Shown piece by piece: positions 7,566-17,300 of a stretch of DNA of 64,000 nt. This DNA is from Aquabacterium sp. (GTDB taxonomy: Bacteria; Pseudomonadota; Gammaproteobacteria; Burkholderiales; Burkholderiaceae_C). Every line of letters begins with the position of its first letter. Within the stretch, counting starts at the first letter, position 1. The notes below the pieces were generated by a model. That model searched no databases. It was not told the origin of the DNA and was given only the letters and a program-made list of their open reading frames with translations. Position numbers and translations under genes: made by a program. Location of the stretch: the NCBI RefSeq assembly GCF_030652515.1, contig NZ_JAUSAR010000137.1, forward strand, positions 1-64,000, given 5' to 3'.

Positions 7566-8867
7566 TCAATCGTTTGGGATGGCGGTGCCGATGGGGCGGG
7601 CGAACACTTCGTCGACGCGGTTCTTGTCCATGTCGACCACCTCGAAGCGCCAGCCGTGCCAGTCAAAGGTCTCAGCCTTCTTCGGGATGCGGCCGACGGC
7701 GGTGATGACGAAGCCGCCGACGGTGTGATAGTTGCCGAGGTCTTCTTCCGGCAGCGAGGTGATGCCGAGTTTGTCCTTCATCTCGTCCAGCGGCAGCAGG
7801 CCGTCGAGTAGCCAGGAGCCGTCCTCGCGCTGCACGGCGAGCGGCAGTTCGTCGACCGAGCTGGGCACATCGCCGACGACGGAGGAGAGCAGATCGCTCA
7901 GCGTGACCAGGCCTTCGGTCTGGCCGAACTCGTTGACGACGATGGCGAGGTGGGTCTTCTGCTTGCGGAAGAATTCGAGCACGCCGATGAGCGACTGGGT
8001 GTTGGGGATGAACTGGATGGCATGGGTGGGTAGTTTGCCGAGGTCGAGCTGGTTGCCCGCCAGCAGGTGTTGCAGCAGTTCGCGGCTCTCGATGTAACCC
8101 ATCACCTGACTCAGTCCGCCCTTGCAGACGAGGAAGCGCGAGACGCTCTGTGTCTTGATCTTTTCCAGGTTGATCTCGCTGGGGGCCTGCAGGTCGAGGA
8201 AGATGATGCCGTTGGCCGGCGTCATCACGCTCGCCACCTTGCGGTCGTCGAGACGGAACACGTTGCCGAGCAGTTCCCCAGAAGTGCCGTCCAGGCCGCC
8301 GTCGCGGCGCCCGGCGGTGATCATGGCGCGTATCTCGTCCGAGGCGACATGCGCGGCGCTCTCCTTGAACGGGAACAGCGCAAGCAGTCTCTCGCTGGCG
8401 ACCGACAGCGCCCAGATGAAGGGGCGGTTGAGCTTGGCGAACATCGCCATGGCGGGGGCGAGCAGGGCGGCGATGGCTTCCGGTCTGGCCAGCGCGATGC
8501 GCTTGGGGATGATCTCGCCGATGACGATGGTGGCGAAGGTGATGCTGCCGACCACCAGCAACAAAGCCAGCGGATATTTGGCGAAGGCGAGCCAGGCGAT
8601 CTCGGTTTCGATGAAGGTCTCGATGCGCGGCACCCACATGGCTTCGCCGAACACGCCGAGCAGGGTGGCGAGGGCGGTGAGCCCCGTCTGGGTAGCGGCA
8701 AGCAGGCGCGAGGGCTGGCTGCGCAGTGCGGCGGCGATGCGCGCACCTTCGTTGCCGGCTTCGGCCATCTGCGTGAGGATGGCGATGCGGCTGGCGCCTA
8801 TGCTCATCTCGGACATGGCGAAAAAGCCGCTGAGCAGGATCAGCAGCAAGAGTATCCAGAATTCCAT
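7566..8867 (-). CDS. CorC/HlyC family (CNNM, DUF21-CBS) membrane protein
   Basis: A 433-residue inner-membrane protein of the CNNM/CorC/HlyC family, linked to Mg2+/Co2+ efflux or tolerance. The first 180 residues form the DUF21 membrane domain, with several hydrophobic segments and the GEIIPKRIALARPE signature. A CBS pair follows at about 200-330 (MTPANGIIFLDL, then VVNEFGQTEGLVTLSDLLSSVVGD across the second CBS repeat). The CorC_HlyC C-terminal domain runs from about 345 (YHTVGGFVI). An AGGAGA site precedes ATG 8867. It lies directly downstream of lplT on the same strand with a gap of only 20 bp, so the envelope genes probably form an operon. Confidence 0.9.
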   Translation of the reverse strand: MEFWILLLLILLSGFFAMSEMSIGASRIAILTQMAEAGNEGARIAAALRSQPSRLLAATQTGLTALATLLGVFGEAMWVPRIETFIETEIAWLAFAKYPLALLLVVGSITFATIVIGEIIPKRIALARPEAIAALLAPAMAMFAKLNRPFIWALSVASERLLALFPFKESAAHVASDEIRAMITAGRRDGGLDGTSGELLGNVFRLDDRKVASVMTPANGIIFLDLQAPSEINLEKIKTQSVSRFLVCKGGLSQVMGYIESRELLQHLLAGNQLDLGKLPTHAIQFIPNTQSLIGVLEFFRKQKTHLAIVVNEFGQTEGLVTLSDLLSSVVGDVPSSVDELPLAVQREDGSWLLDGLLPLDEMKDKLGITSLPEEDLGNYHTVGGFVITAVGRIPKKAETFDWHGWRFEVVDMDKNRVDEVFARPIGTAIPND

Positions 8868-8887
8868 GTTGTTCTCCTAAAGGGGAG

Positions 8888-10114
8888 CTAGATCTTGCCC
8901 GTATCTTGGTCGTGGCCGTGCTTCTTGTAAAGCACCGCCATCAGTCCCGCCATCAGCAGACCGAAGAAAAGGATGATGAGGTTGAGCGAGAGCTCGAGTT
9001 TCTCCATCAGGGCGTACAGCCCCAGCATAAGGAAGATGCTGATGTTCTCGTTGAAGTTCTGCACGGCGATGGAACGTCCCGAACCGATCAGCAAGTGGCC
9101 GCGATGTTGCAGCAGCGCGTTCATCGGCACCACGAAGAAGCCGGCCATCACGCCGATGCAGATGAGCAGCAGGATGGCGAGCAGCGGATGGGTGATGGGG
9201 ATCATCACCAGCACCATCAGGCCCATGCCGATACCGACCGGCAGCACTTTCACCGCATGCTCCAGTTTGATGAAACGTGCGGCGAGGACGGAACCGATGG
9301 CGATGCCCACGGCGAACCAGGCGATGAGCTTGGCCGCCTCGCCGATGCTGTAGTGCAGGGCGACGCCCGCCCAGGCTAGCACCAGCAGGCGCAAGGTCGC
9401 ACCCGCGCCCCAGAACAGCGTGGTGACGGCGAGCGAAACCTGGCCCAGGGGATCTTTCCACAGCAGGATGAAGCAGTGCCAGAAATCCTTGAGCAGGAAC
9501 AGCGGGCTGGGGCTGAGCGGTTTGTGCTCGATGGGGACGAGCGGGATGTAAAGATTGATCAGCGCCGCCAGCATGTAGACGAAGAGGATGACGAAGATAG
9601 CCATCTCGGCCGGTGTGATGCTGGCGGGCAGATTCAGCATGCGCTCGATGGAGGATGAAATGCTGGGCGTGACCAGCATGCCGCCGACCACCGCGCCCAG
9701 GATGATGGCTGCGACTGTCAGGCCTTCCATCCAGCTATTTGCCCACACCAGCCGCTCCGGCGGCAGGTATTCGGTGAGGATGCCGTACTTGGCGGGAGAG
9801 TAGGAGGCTGCGCCGAAGCCGACCATGCCGTAGGCCAGCAGCGGGTTCACGCCGACCAGCATGGCGAGGCAGCCGATCATCTTGATCGCGTTGCTGAGGA
9901 ACATCACGCGGCCTTTCGGCAGCGAGTCGGCGAAAGCGCCGACGAAGGGCGCGAGCAGGATGAACGACAGGATGAACGCCTGTTGCAGAACGGGTGTTTG
10001 CCAACTGGGTGCATGCACCTGCTTGAGCAGCGCGATGGCAGCGAACAATAACGCGTTGTCTGCGAGCGCGGAAAAGAACTGCGCCGCCAGGATGGTGTAG
10101 AAGCCGCGATTCAC
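8888..10114 (-). CDS. lplT: Lysophospholipid transporter LplT (MFS)
   Basis: A 408-residue major-facilitator protein with about twelve membrane segments. Its N-terminus (FYTILAAQFFSALADNALLF) and the loop SYSPAKYGILTEYLPPERLVWANSWMEG are typical of LplT, which flips lysophospholipids inward for reacylation. In enterobacteria LplT works with Aas; no aas gene is in this window. The start is GTG at 10114, since an upstream ATG runs into a stop. It is divergent from alr across about 100 bp, which contains a short hairpin GTGTT-TTAT-AACAC. Confidence 0.9.
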   Translation of the reverse strand: MNRGFYTILAAQFFSALADNALLFAAIALLKQVHAPSWQTPVLQQAFILSFILLAPFVGAFADSLPKGRVMFLSNAIKMIGCLAMLVGVNPLLAYGMVGFGAASYSPAKYGILTEYLPPERLVWANSWMEGLTVAAIILGAVVGGMLVTPSISSSIERMLNLPASITPAEMAIFVILFVYMLAALINLYIPLVPIEHKPLSPSPLFLLKDFWHCFILLWKDPLGQVSLAVTTLFWGAGATLRLLVLAWAGVALHYSIGEAAKLIAWFAVGIAIGSVLAARFIKLEHAVKVLPVGIGMGLMVLVMIPITHPLLAILLLICIGVMAGFFVVPMNALLQHRGHLLIGSGRSIAVQNFNENISIFLMLGLYALMEKLELSLNLIILFFGLLMAGLMAVLYKKHGHDQDTGKI

Positions 10115-10210
10115 TATGGGTTGGTCATTTGAGAGACGGTGTTTTATAACACGAAAATATGAGGCCTGCTATCATTCGCGGCACTTAAACCGTGCTTTCC
10201 CGATTTATCC

Positions 10211-11329
10211 ATGTCCCGTCCGATACAAGCCCGCATCGACCTTTCGGCTTTGAAGAGCAACCTGCGCGTGGTGCGCCGTCTTGCGACGAGTCGCATCATG
10301 GCGGTGATCAAAGCGAACGCCTACGGGCACGGCCTGCTGCGCGCCGCCGAGGCGCTGGACGAGGCGGAGGGCTTTGCGCTGCTCGATGTGCGCGATGCCA
10401 TCGCCCTGCGCGAGGCGGGTTTCCGCCAGACCATCCTGCTGCTGGAAGGGTTCTTCACGGCGGACGAACTCCCGCTGCTGGCCGAGTACGAGCTCAGCAC
10501 CGTCATCCACAGCACGCAACAACTCGCCATGCTCGATGCCTATCCGCGTCGCGGCAGTCTGTCGGTGTGGCTCAAGATCAACACGGGCATGAACCGCCTG
10601 GGTTTTGCGCCGGAGCAGCTTCCAGCCGTGATGGAAAAGCTCAAGTCGCATCCGGCGATAGGCGAGGTCACCCTGATGACCCATTTCGCGCATGCGGACG
10701 AGGCGGAAGGCGTCGCCGAGCAACTCGAACGTTTCAAGGGGCTGACCGCCGCCTATCGTGCGCCGCGTTCGCTGGCCAACTCCGCCGCGGTGCTACGTTA
10801 TCCCGCCACCCATGCCGAATGGGTGCGTCCCGGCATCATGCTCTACGGTGCCTCGCCGTTCGCCGATACCAGCGCACAACAACTCGGTCTGCAGCCGGTG
10901 ATGACATTGAGCAGCGAGATCATCTCGGTGCGCGAACTGAAGGCGGGTGACCGCGTCGGTTATGCCGGGCTGTTCCGCGCCGACAAGTGCATGCGCATCG
11001 GCACCGTCGCCTGCGGCTATGCCGACGGTTATCCAAGACAGAGCGGAAGGGTGGAGCCGGAGGCTCCGGGTACCCACCGGCCTACCCCTGGCGGGTACGC
11101 ACCGACCGGCACGCCGGTACTGGTGAACGGCCAGCGCACAAGCACGCTGGGGCGCGTATCGATGGACATGCTGAGTGTGGATCTGAGCGAAGTATCGGGT
11201 GCGGAAGTCGGCAGTCCGGTCACCCTATGGGGCAACGGTATGCCGGTGGAAGAAGTCGCCGCCGCCGCCGGGACGATCAGTTATGAACTGATGTGCGCCT
11301 TGACTGCGCGCGTACCGGTCGAATATTGA
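10211..11329 (+). CDS. alr: Alanine racemase, with in-frame insertion
   Basis: PLP-dependent racemase making D-alanine for peptidoglycan. The PLP lysine is K34 in AVIKANAYGHG and the catalytic tyrosine lies in RVGYAGLF. The C-terminal beta domain is present (GRVSMDML). Most Alr proteins read YADGYPR-x-APTGTPV; here 20 residues (277-296, bases 11039-11098) stand where one is usual, so the protein is 372 residues, about 19 longer. The extra DNA is a pair of hairpins. The frame is preserved and the active-site residues are outside the insertion, so the enzyme is probably functional. Confidence 0.93.
   Translation: MSRPIQARIDLSALKSNLRVVRRLATSRIMAVIKANAYGHGLLRAAEALDEAEGFALLDVRDAIALREAGFRQTILLLEGFFTADELPLLAEYELSTVIHSTQQLAMLDAYPRRGSLSVWLKINTGMNRLGFAPEQLPAVMEKLKSHPAIGEVTLMTHFAHADEAEGVAEQLERFKGLTAAYRAPRSLANSAAVLRYPATHAEWVRPGIMLYGASPFADTSAQQLGLQPVMTLSSEIISVRELKAGDRVGYAGLFRADKCMRIGTVACGYADGYPRQSGRVEPEAPGTHRPTPGGYAPTGTPVLVNGQRTSTLGRVSMDMLSVDLSEVSGAEVGSPVTLWGNGMPVEEVAAAAGTISYELMCALTARVPVEY
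11039..11098. repeat. Palindromic element inserted in alr
   Basis: Sixty bases inside alr that encode residues absent from ordinary alanine racemases. They contain a perfect hairpin GGAGCC-GGA-GGCTCC at 11053-11067. Next to it is a second hairpin, GTACCCACC (11070-11078) against GGCGGGTAC (11090-11098), with one mismatch. This looks like a small REP-like mobile palindrome that landed in frame. No second copy was noticed in the window. Confidence 0.6.
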
Positions 11330-11333
11330 CGCA

Positions 11334-11366
11334 AATAAAAACGGGCGGCGCGATCGCGCCGCCCGT
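11334..11366 (-). terminator. Intrinsic terminator of the DUF2846-like lipoprotein gene
   Basis: A perfect 26-bp GC-rich palindrome at 11341-11366 (half-site ACGGGCGGCGCGA) is followed on the minus strand by TTTTATTT. It lies between the convergent alr and lipoprotein genes and may also end alr transcription. Confidence 0.85.
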
Positions 11367-11383
11367 TGTCTGAAGTCAGAACA

Positions 11384-11836
11384 TCACTTCGCTTCGTTAC
11401 ACTGCAGTACGTTCTGTTTTCCGACTTCTTCGGTGACCGCCTGGATGCCGGAACCGCCTACAAAGACGCCCATCTTGATGTACTGCTGGAAGTAATAGTT
11501 CTTCCCGCCTTCGGCAGTGAATTTAAGGGTGTTGTCCCCGAATTCGGACTCGGTAGACAAAGTGTGCTCGCCCGGGGTGACTGTTTTGTGGAAGTAAACG
11601 CCATTGGCAGTTTCGCCGATGCCGACGTTGTCGATCATGAGTCTCTTCTTCAGCGCTTTTCCGACAAAGTTATTGCGATAGATATAGACGCCGGCCTGAT
11701 CGGCGGCGGGAGCTGCGAAGGTCTTGCTTGCCGCATCCTGCTCTTTGGGAGCCATCGGGACTGTCGATGCGCAGCCGGTCAGGACGGCAAGTGTTGCAAC
11801 AACTACCAGGGTTTTCAAGGAGGTACTGATTTTCAT
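11384..11836 (-). CDS. DUF2846-like lipoprotein
   Basis: A 150-residue exported lipoprotein (signal ending VLTGC). The mature part has the pattern GVYIYRNNFVGKALKKRLMIDN, GxYFHKTVTPGEHTLSTESEFG and a C-terminal GKNYYFQQYIKMG, as in DUF2846-type proteins of unknown function. ATG 11836 is chosen because it begins the signal peptide and has GAAAGG upstream; the frame extends 14 codons further without need. A strong terminator follows. It appears to be a single-gene unit. Confidence 0.8.
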   Translation of the reverse strand: MKISTSLKTLVVVATLAVLTGCASTVPMAPKEQDAASKTFAAPAADQAGVYIYRNNFVGKALKKRLMIDNVGIGETANGVYFHKTVTPGEHTLSTESEFGDNTLKFTAEGGKNYYFQQYIKMGVFVGGSGIQAVTEEVGKQNVLQCNEAK

Positions 11837-11995
11837 GGTGCGCCTTTCACAGTAATTGGACGAGCGATTGTTTGACAATCGCGCGATAGCCTAGCATAGC
11901 CATGATAAAAATGTGGGATTGGATATTGCTATGCGTTGCCGGGAGGCCATCGATCGGATCGCGAGCAATTTGATGCATAAAATTGGCAATTGCGC

Positions 11996-12029
11996 GCGTT
12001 CCCGTCACTGCTGGCAGTGACGGGAACGC
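11996..12029. terminator. Strong hairpin downstream of the chemoreceptor gene
   Basis: A 15-bp perfect stem (GCGTTCCCGTCACTG with its complement) and a CTGG loop lie eight bases after the chemoreceptor stop codon. The T-run on the minus strand is poor (CAATTTTA some bases on), so it could act as a terminator or as an mRNA 3'-end stabiliser. Confidence 0.55.
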
Positions 12030-12037
12030 ACTTTAGT

Positions 12038-14152
12038 TCAGGCGATACGGAAGCGCCCCGCCAGTTCGTCCAGTTGTTTGCTGAGGTCCGTCATCTGCTG
12101 GGCGGATGCGGCGGTCTGGGCCGAGGCCAGATTGTTCTCTTCGGTTCCCTGGGCGATCTTTTCGATGCGTTGCGCGATGTCGCGGGCGGCGAGTGACTGT
12201 TCCTGGATCGCCGAGTTGATGTCGTCCACTGCATGCGCGGCGTGCTGAGCCGCATCGCGGATGCTGCTGACGGAATCGCCGGCCTTGCGTGCCAGACCGA
12301 CCCCGTCGCTGACCCGCTTCACCCCTACTTCCATTTCATCGACCGCCAGTTTGGTGCTGTTCTGGATCTTGTCGATCATGCCGGTGATCTCCTTGGTCGA
12401 TGTCGCTGTCCGTTCGGCCAGTTTGCGCACTTCGTCCGCGACCACGGCGAATCCGCGGCCCTGTTCGCCGGCACGAGCCGCTTCGATGGCAGCATTGAGC
12501 GCCAGCAGATTGGTCTGGTCGGCGATGTCCCGAATGGTGTTCACGATCCCGGAGATTTGCGCGGAATACTCGTCCAGGCTGCGGATGGTCTCGGCGACAT
12601 GGTTCACCGCCGTGGCGATGTTCTCCATCTCGGTTGCCGCGCTGTGGATGATGCGGCCGCCTTCTCCGGCCTGTTCGCTGGAAGTCTGGCTGACGCGGTA
12701 GGCCTCGCTGGCGTGCTCGCTGACCTGATCGATGGATACGGAGAGTTCTTCCATTGCTGCGGCCATGCCCGATGCCGCTTCCGATTGCATCTCGGTCACT
12801 TTCGAACTGCTGTGTGCGGAGTCCGATACGTCGCCGGAGGTCTTGTTCAAGTCGCTGATGCCGTCGCGGACACTGGCGATCAGTTCGTGCAGGTTGTTGC
12901 GCATCACCGATAGCGAGGCGGTCAGGTCGCCGAGTTCGTCCCGGGTGGGAGCGGGCAGGGGGCGGGTGAGATCGCCCGCGGCGATGGCATCGGCGGCATC
13001 CTGCGAGGACTGCAGGCCGTTCTTGATCCTGCGGATGAGGAGCAGGGATTGACCCAGCAAAACAAGCGTTCCCGCCGCGAACAGAATGGTGAATACCGTC
13101 ATCCCGGTGGTGGCTGCCTGCTTCGACTGTTCATACTCGCTCTTGGCGACGCTGGTCTGGTGCACGATCAGCTTGTCCATCGCGTCGTGCAAGGCCTGAC
13201 GTTCTTCTCTTCCCCCCTTGAGATACGCGGCCAGCACCGACGGGCTGTAGTTGCCCGCCATCAGCGCATTGATCGCGACATCTTGCTTGCTTCGCCAGGC
13301 GGCACGTTTGGCATCCACATCCGTGGCGAGCGTTTTCTCGCTGTCGCTCATTTCGCTGGACTTGTATTTGCGCCACACTTGATCCACGTTCTCCCTGCGT
13401 TCCTTCACGGCATTCAGGTGACGGTCGAGCGGATGGTCGTGGATCGCGGCGAGTTGGCCGGAGGGGTCGTGCTGGAACGACAGCAGCACTTCGGAAAAAT
13501 TCTTGCGTGTCTCCGCATCGATCTTGGAAAGCTCGTACATGGGCAGCGCGCGGTCTTCGTACACCGTCTTTAACGAGCGCGCCGAAGAAGACAGGCTTTG
13601 CCAGCCGATCGCGATCGCGATGACGAAGCAGAACAGCCCGCTGAGCGCCAGGAACCACAGGCGCGGAATGATGCGTATGCTGCCGATCTTTCGGGCCAGA
13701 CTCGAAACCATGCTGTTGCCGACAAGTTGGCCCTCGTCCAGTTTGAGGTTCTCATTGCCGCGCATCTGCGCATAGAGCTTTTCGGCGGCAGCGGATTCCT
13801 CGCGGGTTGCGGCAACGCGGACCGAGACATAACCGCTGCCGTCCGCCAGCGGAGAGGCATAGGCGCGTACCCAGTAATGGTCGCCGTTCTTGCGCCGGTT
13901 CTTCACCAGTCCGCTCCACGGGCGCCCCTGCTGCAGGGTATGCCACAGGTCGCGAAAGGCTTCCGCGGGCATGTCGGGATGGCGCACGAGGTTGTGCGGT
14001 TGGCCGATTAGCTCTTCTTTGGTGAAGCCGGACAGATCGATGAAGGCCTCGTTGGCGCGGGTGATCTGCCCTTTCAGGTTGGTATAGGAGATGACCGTCT
14101 TGCCTGGCGGGAAGGGGTGTTCGCGCCCTGTGACTGGTTGGTTGTTTCTCAT
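12038..14152 (-). CDS. Methyl-accepting chemotaxis protein with N-terminal PAS (Aer-like)
   Basis: A 704-residue chemoreceptor. A cytoplasmic PAS domain (about 20-125) with the Aer-like segments [20 protein letters not shown] and [17 protein letters not shown] comes first, suggesting energy or redox sensing. Transmembrane helix 1 (164-184), a periplasmic four-helix-bundle region, transmembrane helix 2 (about 350-372), HAMP and the signalling domain follow. The hairpin tip ([20 protein letters not shown], near 545) that binds CheA/CheW is fully conserved. No C-terminal CheR/CheB pentapeptide is present. No che genes are nearby. A likely ribosome site AAAGGA precedes ATG 14152. Confidence 0.92.
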   Translation of the reverse strand: MRNNQPVTGREHPFPPGKTVISYTNLKGQITRANEAFIDLSGFTKEELIGQPHNLVRHPDMPAEAFRDLWHTLQQGRPWSGLVKNRRKNGDHYWVRAYASPLADGSGYVSVRVAATREESAAAEKLYAQMRGNENLKLDEGQLVGNSMVSSLARKIGSIRIIPRLWFLALSGLFCFVIAIAIGWQSLSSSARSLKTVYEDRALPMYELSKIDAETRKNFSEVLLSFQHDPSGQLAAIHDHPLDRHLNAVKERRENVDQVWRKYKSSEMSDSEKTLATDVDAKRAAWRSKQDVAINALMAGNYSPSVLAAYLKGGREERQALHDAMDKLIVHQTSVAKSEYEQSKQAATTGMTVFTILFAAGTLVLLGQSLLLIRRIKNGLQSSQDAADAIAAGDLTRPLPAPTRDELGDLTASLSVMRNNLHELIASVRDGISDLNKTSGDVSDSAHSSSKVTEMQSEAASGMAAAMEELSVSIDQVSEHASEAYRVSQTSSEQAGEGGRIIHSAATEMENIATAVNHVAETIRSLDEYSAQISGIVNTIRDIADQTNLLALNAAIEAARAGEQGRGFAVVADEVRKLAERTATSTKEITGMIDKIQNSTKLAVDEMEVGVKRVSDGVGLARKAGDSVSSIRDAAQHAAHAVDDINSAIQEQSLAARDIAQRIEKIAQGTEENNLASAQTAASAQQMTDLSKQLDELAGRFRIA

Positions 14153-14383
14153 CAGGTAATCCTTTGAATATGAATCGCTAAAGAGGCTATCGGCTTTGAA
14201 TGATTATACTTGAGCAAGTACGTATATTATTTTAATTACTGCATTGTTAAAGCCGGAGTAGGCAGTGAAAAGCAATGCAATTCATTAAGTTGCTGCCGGG
14301 CTATAGGGGGAGGAGCCTATCTGCCCTGGGAGGCAGGGCGGGCATAGTGGGTCAAGCGCGGTAAGGAGAAATGCCGAAGCGTG

Positions 14384-17300
14384 TCAGGTCGGCAGTCGCT
14401 GCAGGAACTGAGCTGCCGGTTCCGGTCTGCCGAACAGGTAGCCCTGATGAATGACCGGTCCCCGCAGGTTGAGGAACGCGGCCTGTTCTTCTGTCTCCAC
14501 CCCTTCGGCCACCACCTTGAGGTGCATGTGCTGTGCCACCAGCAGGATGGTCTCGACCAGCGAGGCATCGTTGGCATCGGTGGTCATGTCCTGCACGAAG
14601 GTCTTGTCGATCTTGATTTCGTGGATCGGCAGGCGCTTGAGGTAGGACAGCGAGGAATAACCCGTGCCAAAATCGTCCAGCGAGAAGTGGATGCCCATGG
14701 CGCTCAATTCCACCATCTTGGCGATGACGTCGTTGATATTGTCGATCAGCATCCCCTCGGTCACCTCCAGCATCAGGCGCGCGGGATCAACGCCGGTGTG
14801 GAGGATGCTGCGTTTGAGTTGGTCGACGAAATCCGCCTGGCGGAAATGGCGCGGACTGATGTTGACCGAGATGCGCATCGTGGAGGTCGACATCTCCTCC
14901 TGTGTCAGCAAGCGGCTCACCTCGGCGAACACCCAGTTGCCGATCTCGACGATGAGGTTTGATTCTTCCGCGATGGGGATGAATGCGCCGGGTTGTATCA
15001 AACCGCGCTGCGGATGCTGCCAGCGAACCAGCGCTTCCGCGCCGACCGTCTTTCCTGCCGCATCCACCTGGGGTTGCAGGAATACGCGCAGCTCTCCCGC
15101 TTTGATGGCCTGGTGCAGTTCGCGTTCGATATCGAAGCGCTGTTTGGCGACCTCGTCCAGCGCCCCCTCGAAGAAGGAGGTTTGGCCGTTGCCCCGCGTC
15201 TTGGCATGGTGCAGCGCGGTGTTGGCGCGGCGCAGGATGTCCAGCGGCGTATCTTCGTCGCGGTCCGGGAACATCGCGATGCCCAGACAGGCGGTGAGCG
15301 TGATGTGCTCATTCCCGACCTTGAATGGCTTGTGCAGCGAGGCATGGATCTTGTCGGCAACGTGCAGGGCGTAATGGGCTGCCGACTGCTGCTGCGGGGC
15401 AAGGTCGGTGAGCAGGATGCCGAACTCGTCGCCCGCGATGCGTGCGACGACATCGCCCTCGCGCATGGTAGCGGACAAGCGTTCGGCCACTGCCTTGAGC
15501 AGGGTGTCGCCCAGCTCCTGGCCGCCGGCGTCGTTGAAGGTCTTGAAACGGTCGATATTGAAAGCGATCAATGCGCTGAGATGGCTGGTGCGCCGCGTCA
15601 AACCCAGCGTCTGTGTCACGCGCTCCAGCAGCAAAGTGCGGTTGGGCAGGCCGGTGAGCGTATCGTAGAAAGCCAGCCGGTTGATCTCCGCCTCGGCCTG
15701 TTTCTTGGCGGTGATGTCTTCCTTGACCGCGACATAATGGGTGATGCGGCCGTCGGGTTGGCGGATCGGGCTGATGACGGCGTGCTCTGTATATTCGCTG
15801 CCATCCTTGCGCTTGTTATGGAACTCGCCTTGCCAGATGCTGCCATCGCTCAGGGTCTTCCAGAGCTCATCGTATGTTCCCTTCGGCGTCTTGCCCGAAT
15901 GCAGCACGCGCGGATTCTTTCCAAGGACTTCCTCGCGGTTGTAGCCGGTGTTGCGAACGAATGCTTCGTTCACATATTCGATGCTGCCGTCGAGGTTGGT
16001 GATGACGATGCTTTCCGGGCTTTGCTCCACCGCCAGAGAGAGTTGACGCAATTTCTCCTCGTGCATCTTGCGGGTGCTGATGTCCAGATTGACGCCCGAG
16101 AGCCGGATCGGTTTGCCGGCATCATCGTACTGAGCGCTACCTTTTGACATCAACCAGCGCATCTCGCCCGATTTCAGCCGATAGCGGAATTCCGCTTCGA
16201 AGGGCTCGCCTTTCAGGATGTGTTTCTCCCACTCATCATCGATCAGATGTAGGTCTTCGGGATGCACATTGGCACGCCAGTCGTCGTCGTTGCGCAGGGT
16301 GCCCGGTTCTACGCCGTAGAGGCGCTCGGCTTCCGGACTCCAATAGGATCGGCCGGAAACAAGGTCCAATTCCCAGATACCGGCATGTGCGGCTTCCTGA
16401 GCCAGCAGCAGGCGCTGTTCGCTTTCGCGCAATGCTCCCTCGGTTCGCTGTTTCTCGGTGATGTCTTCGCCGGAACTCAGTGTGCCGATGATGTTGCCCG
16501 CCTGATTCATCAGAAATCTGTTGCGCCAGGAGATCAAGCGTTGCGTGCCGTCGCGGCAGAGGACCGTGTTCGTATATTGTTCGGTGTTGTCCAAATTCCC
16601 CGACATGAGTTTGCGGTACACCGGATAGACGGTTTCCATCCCTTCTGGTTGCGGCAAACAGGTCTTGAACCAGTTCTCGCCCAGCAACTCGCTTTCCCGG
16701 TAGCCCAGCAGTTCGCAGCCGTAGCGGTTGAGCATGGTGATGCGACCTTCCGAATCGAGCGCGAGCATGATGCCCTGCAGCGTATCGAGATAGCGCTGGT
16801 TGCGGTCGCGTTCCCGCCGCAGGGCGTCCTCTGCCGTCTTGATCGAGGTGATGTCGCGGGCGATACCGAAGACGCCGGTGACGGCGCCATGCTCGTCATG
16901 CAGCGGTCCCTGCGTCGTGGAAAAGACCCGGCCGCCCAGCGCGGTGGTGAGTCTGTGTTCCCAGGTCATGACCTGATTCGCTTCCATGACACGTTGGTCG
17001 TCGGCCATGACCAACGCGGCATCCTGCGGTTTGAAGATCGAGGTGTCGTCCTTGCCGATCACCTCTGCGGCCGTCTTGCCGACGTTGCGTGCGGCTGCCT
17101 GGTTGAACAGCAGGTAGCGCCCCTGGCTGTCTTTGGCAAAGATGGCATCTGTGGCGCCTTCGGCGATGCCCTCGAGCAGTTGCATGGCGCGAGTCTTCTC
17201 AGTCAGACTGGCCTCGGCCTGCCTGCGGGCCTGTTCGGAACGGTAGCGCGCCTCGTGCAGCATCATGCTGAGGTAACTCACCAGCAATCCGTTAACGATC

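Noticed and set aside
7263..7705. Plus-strand open frames across 7263-7705
   Set aside because: They cover the minus-strand riboswitch, lipoprotein and CorC/HlyC genes and have no ribosome sites.
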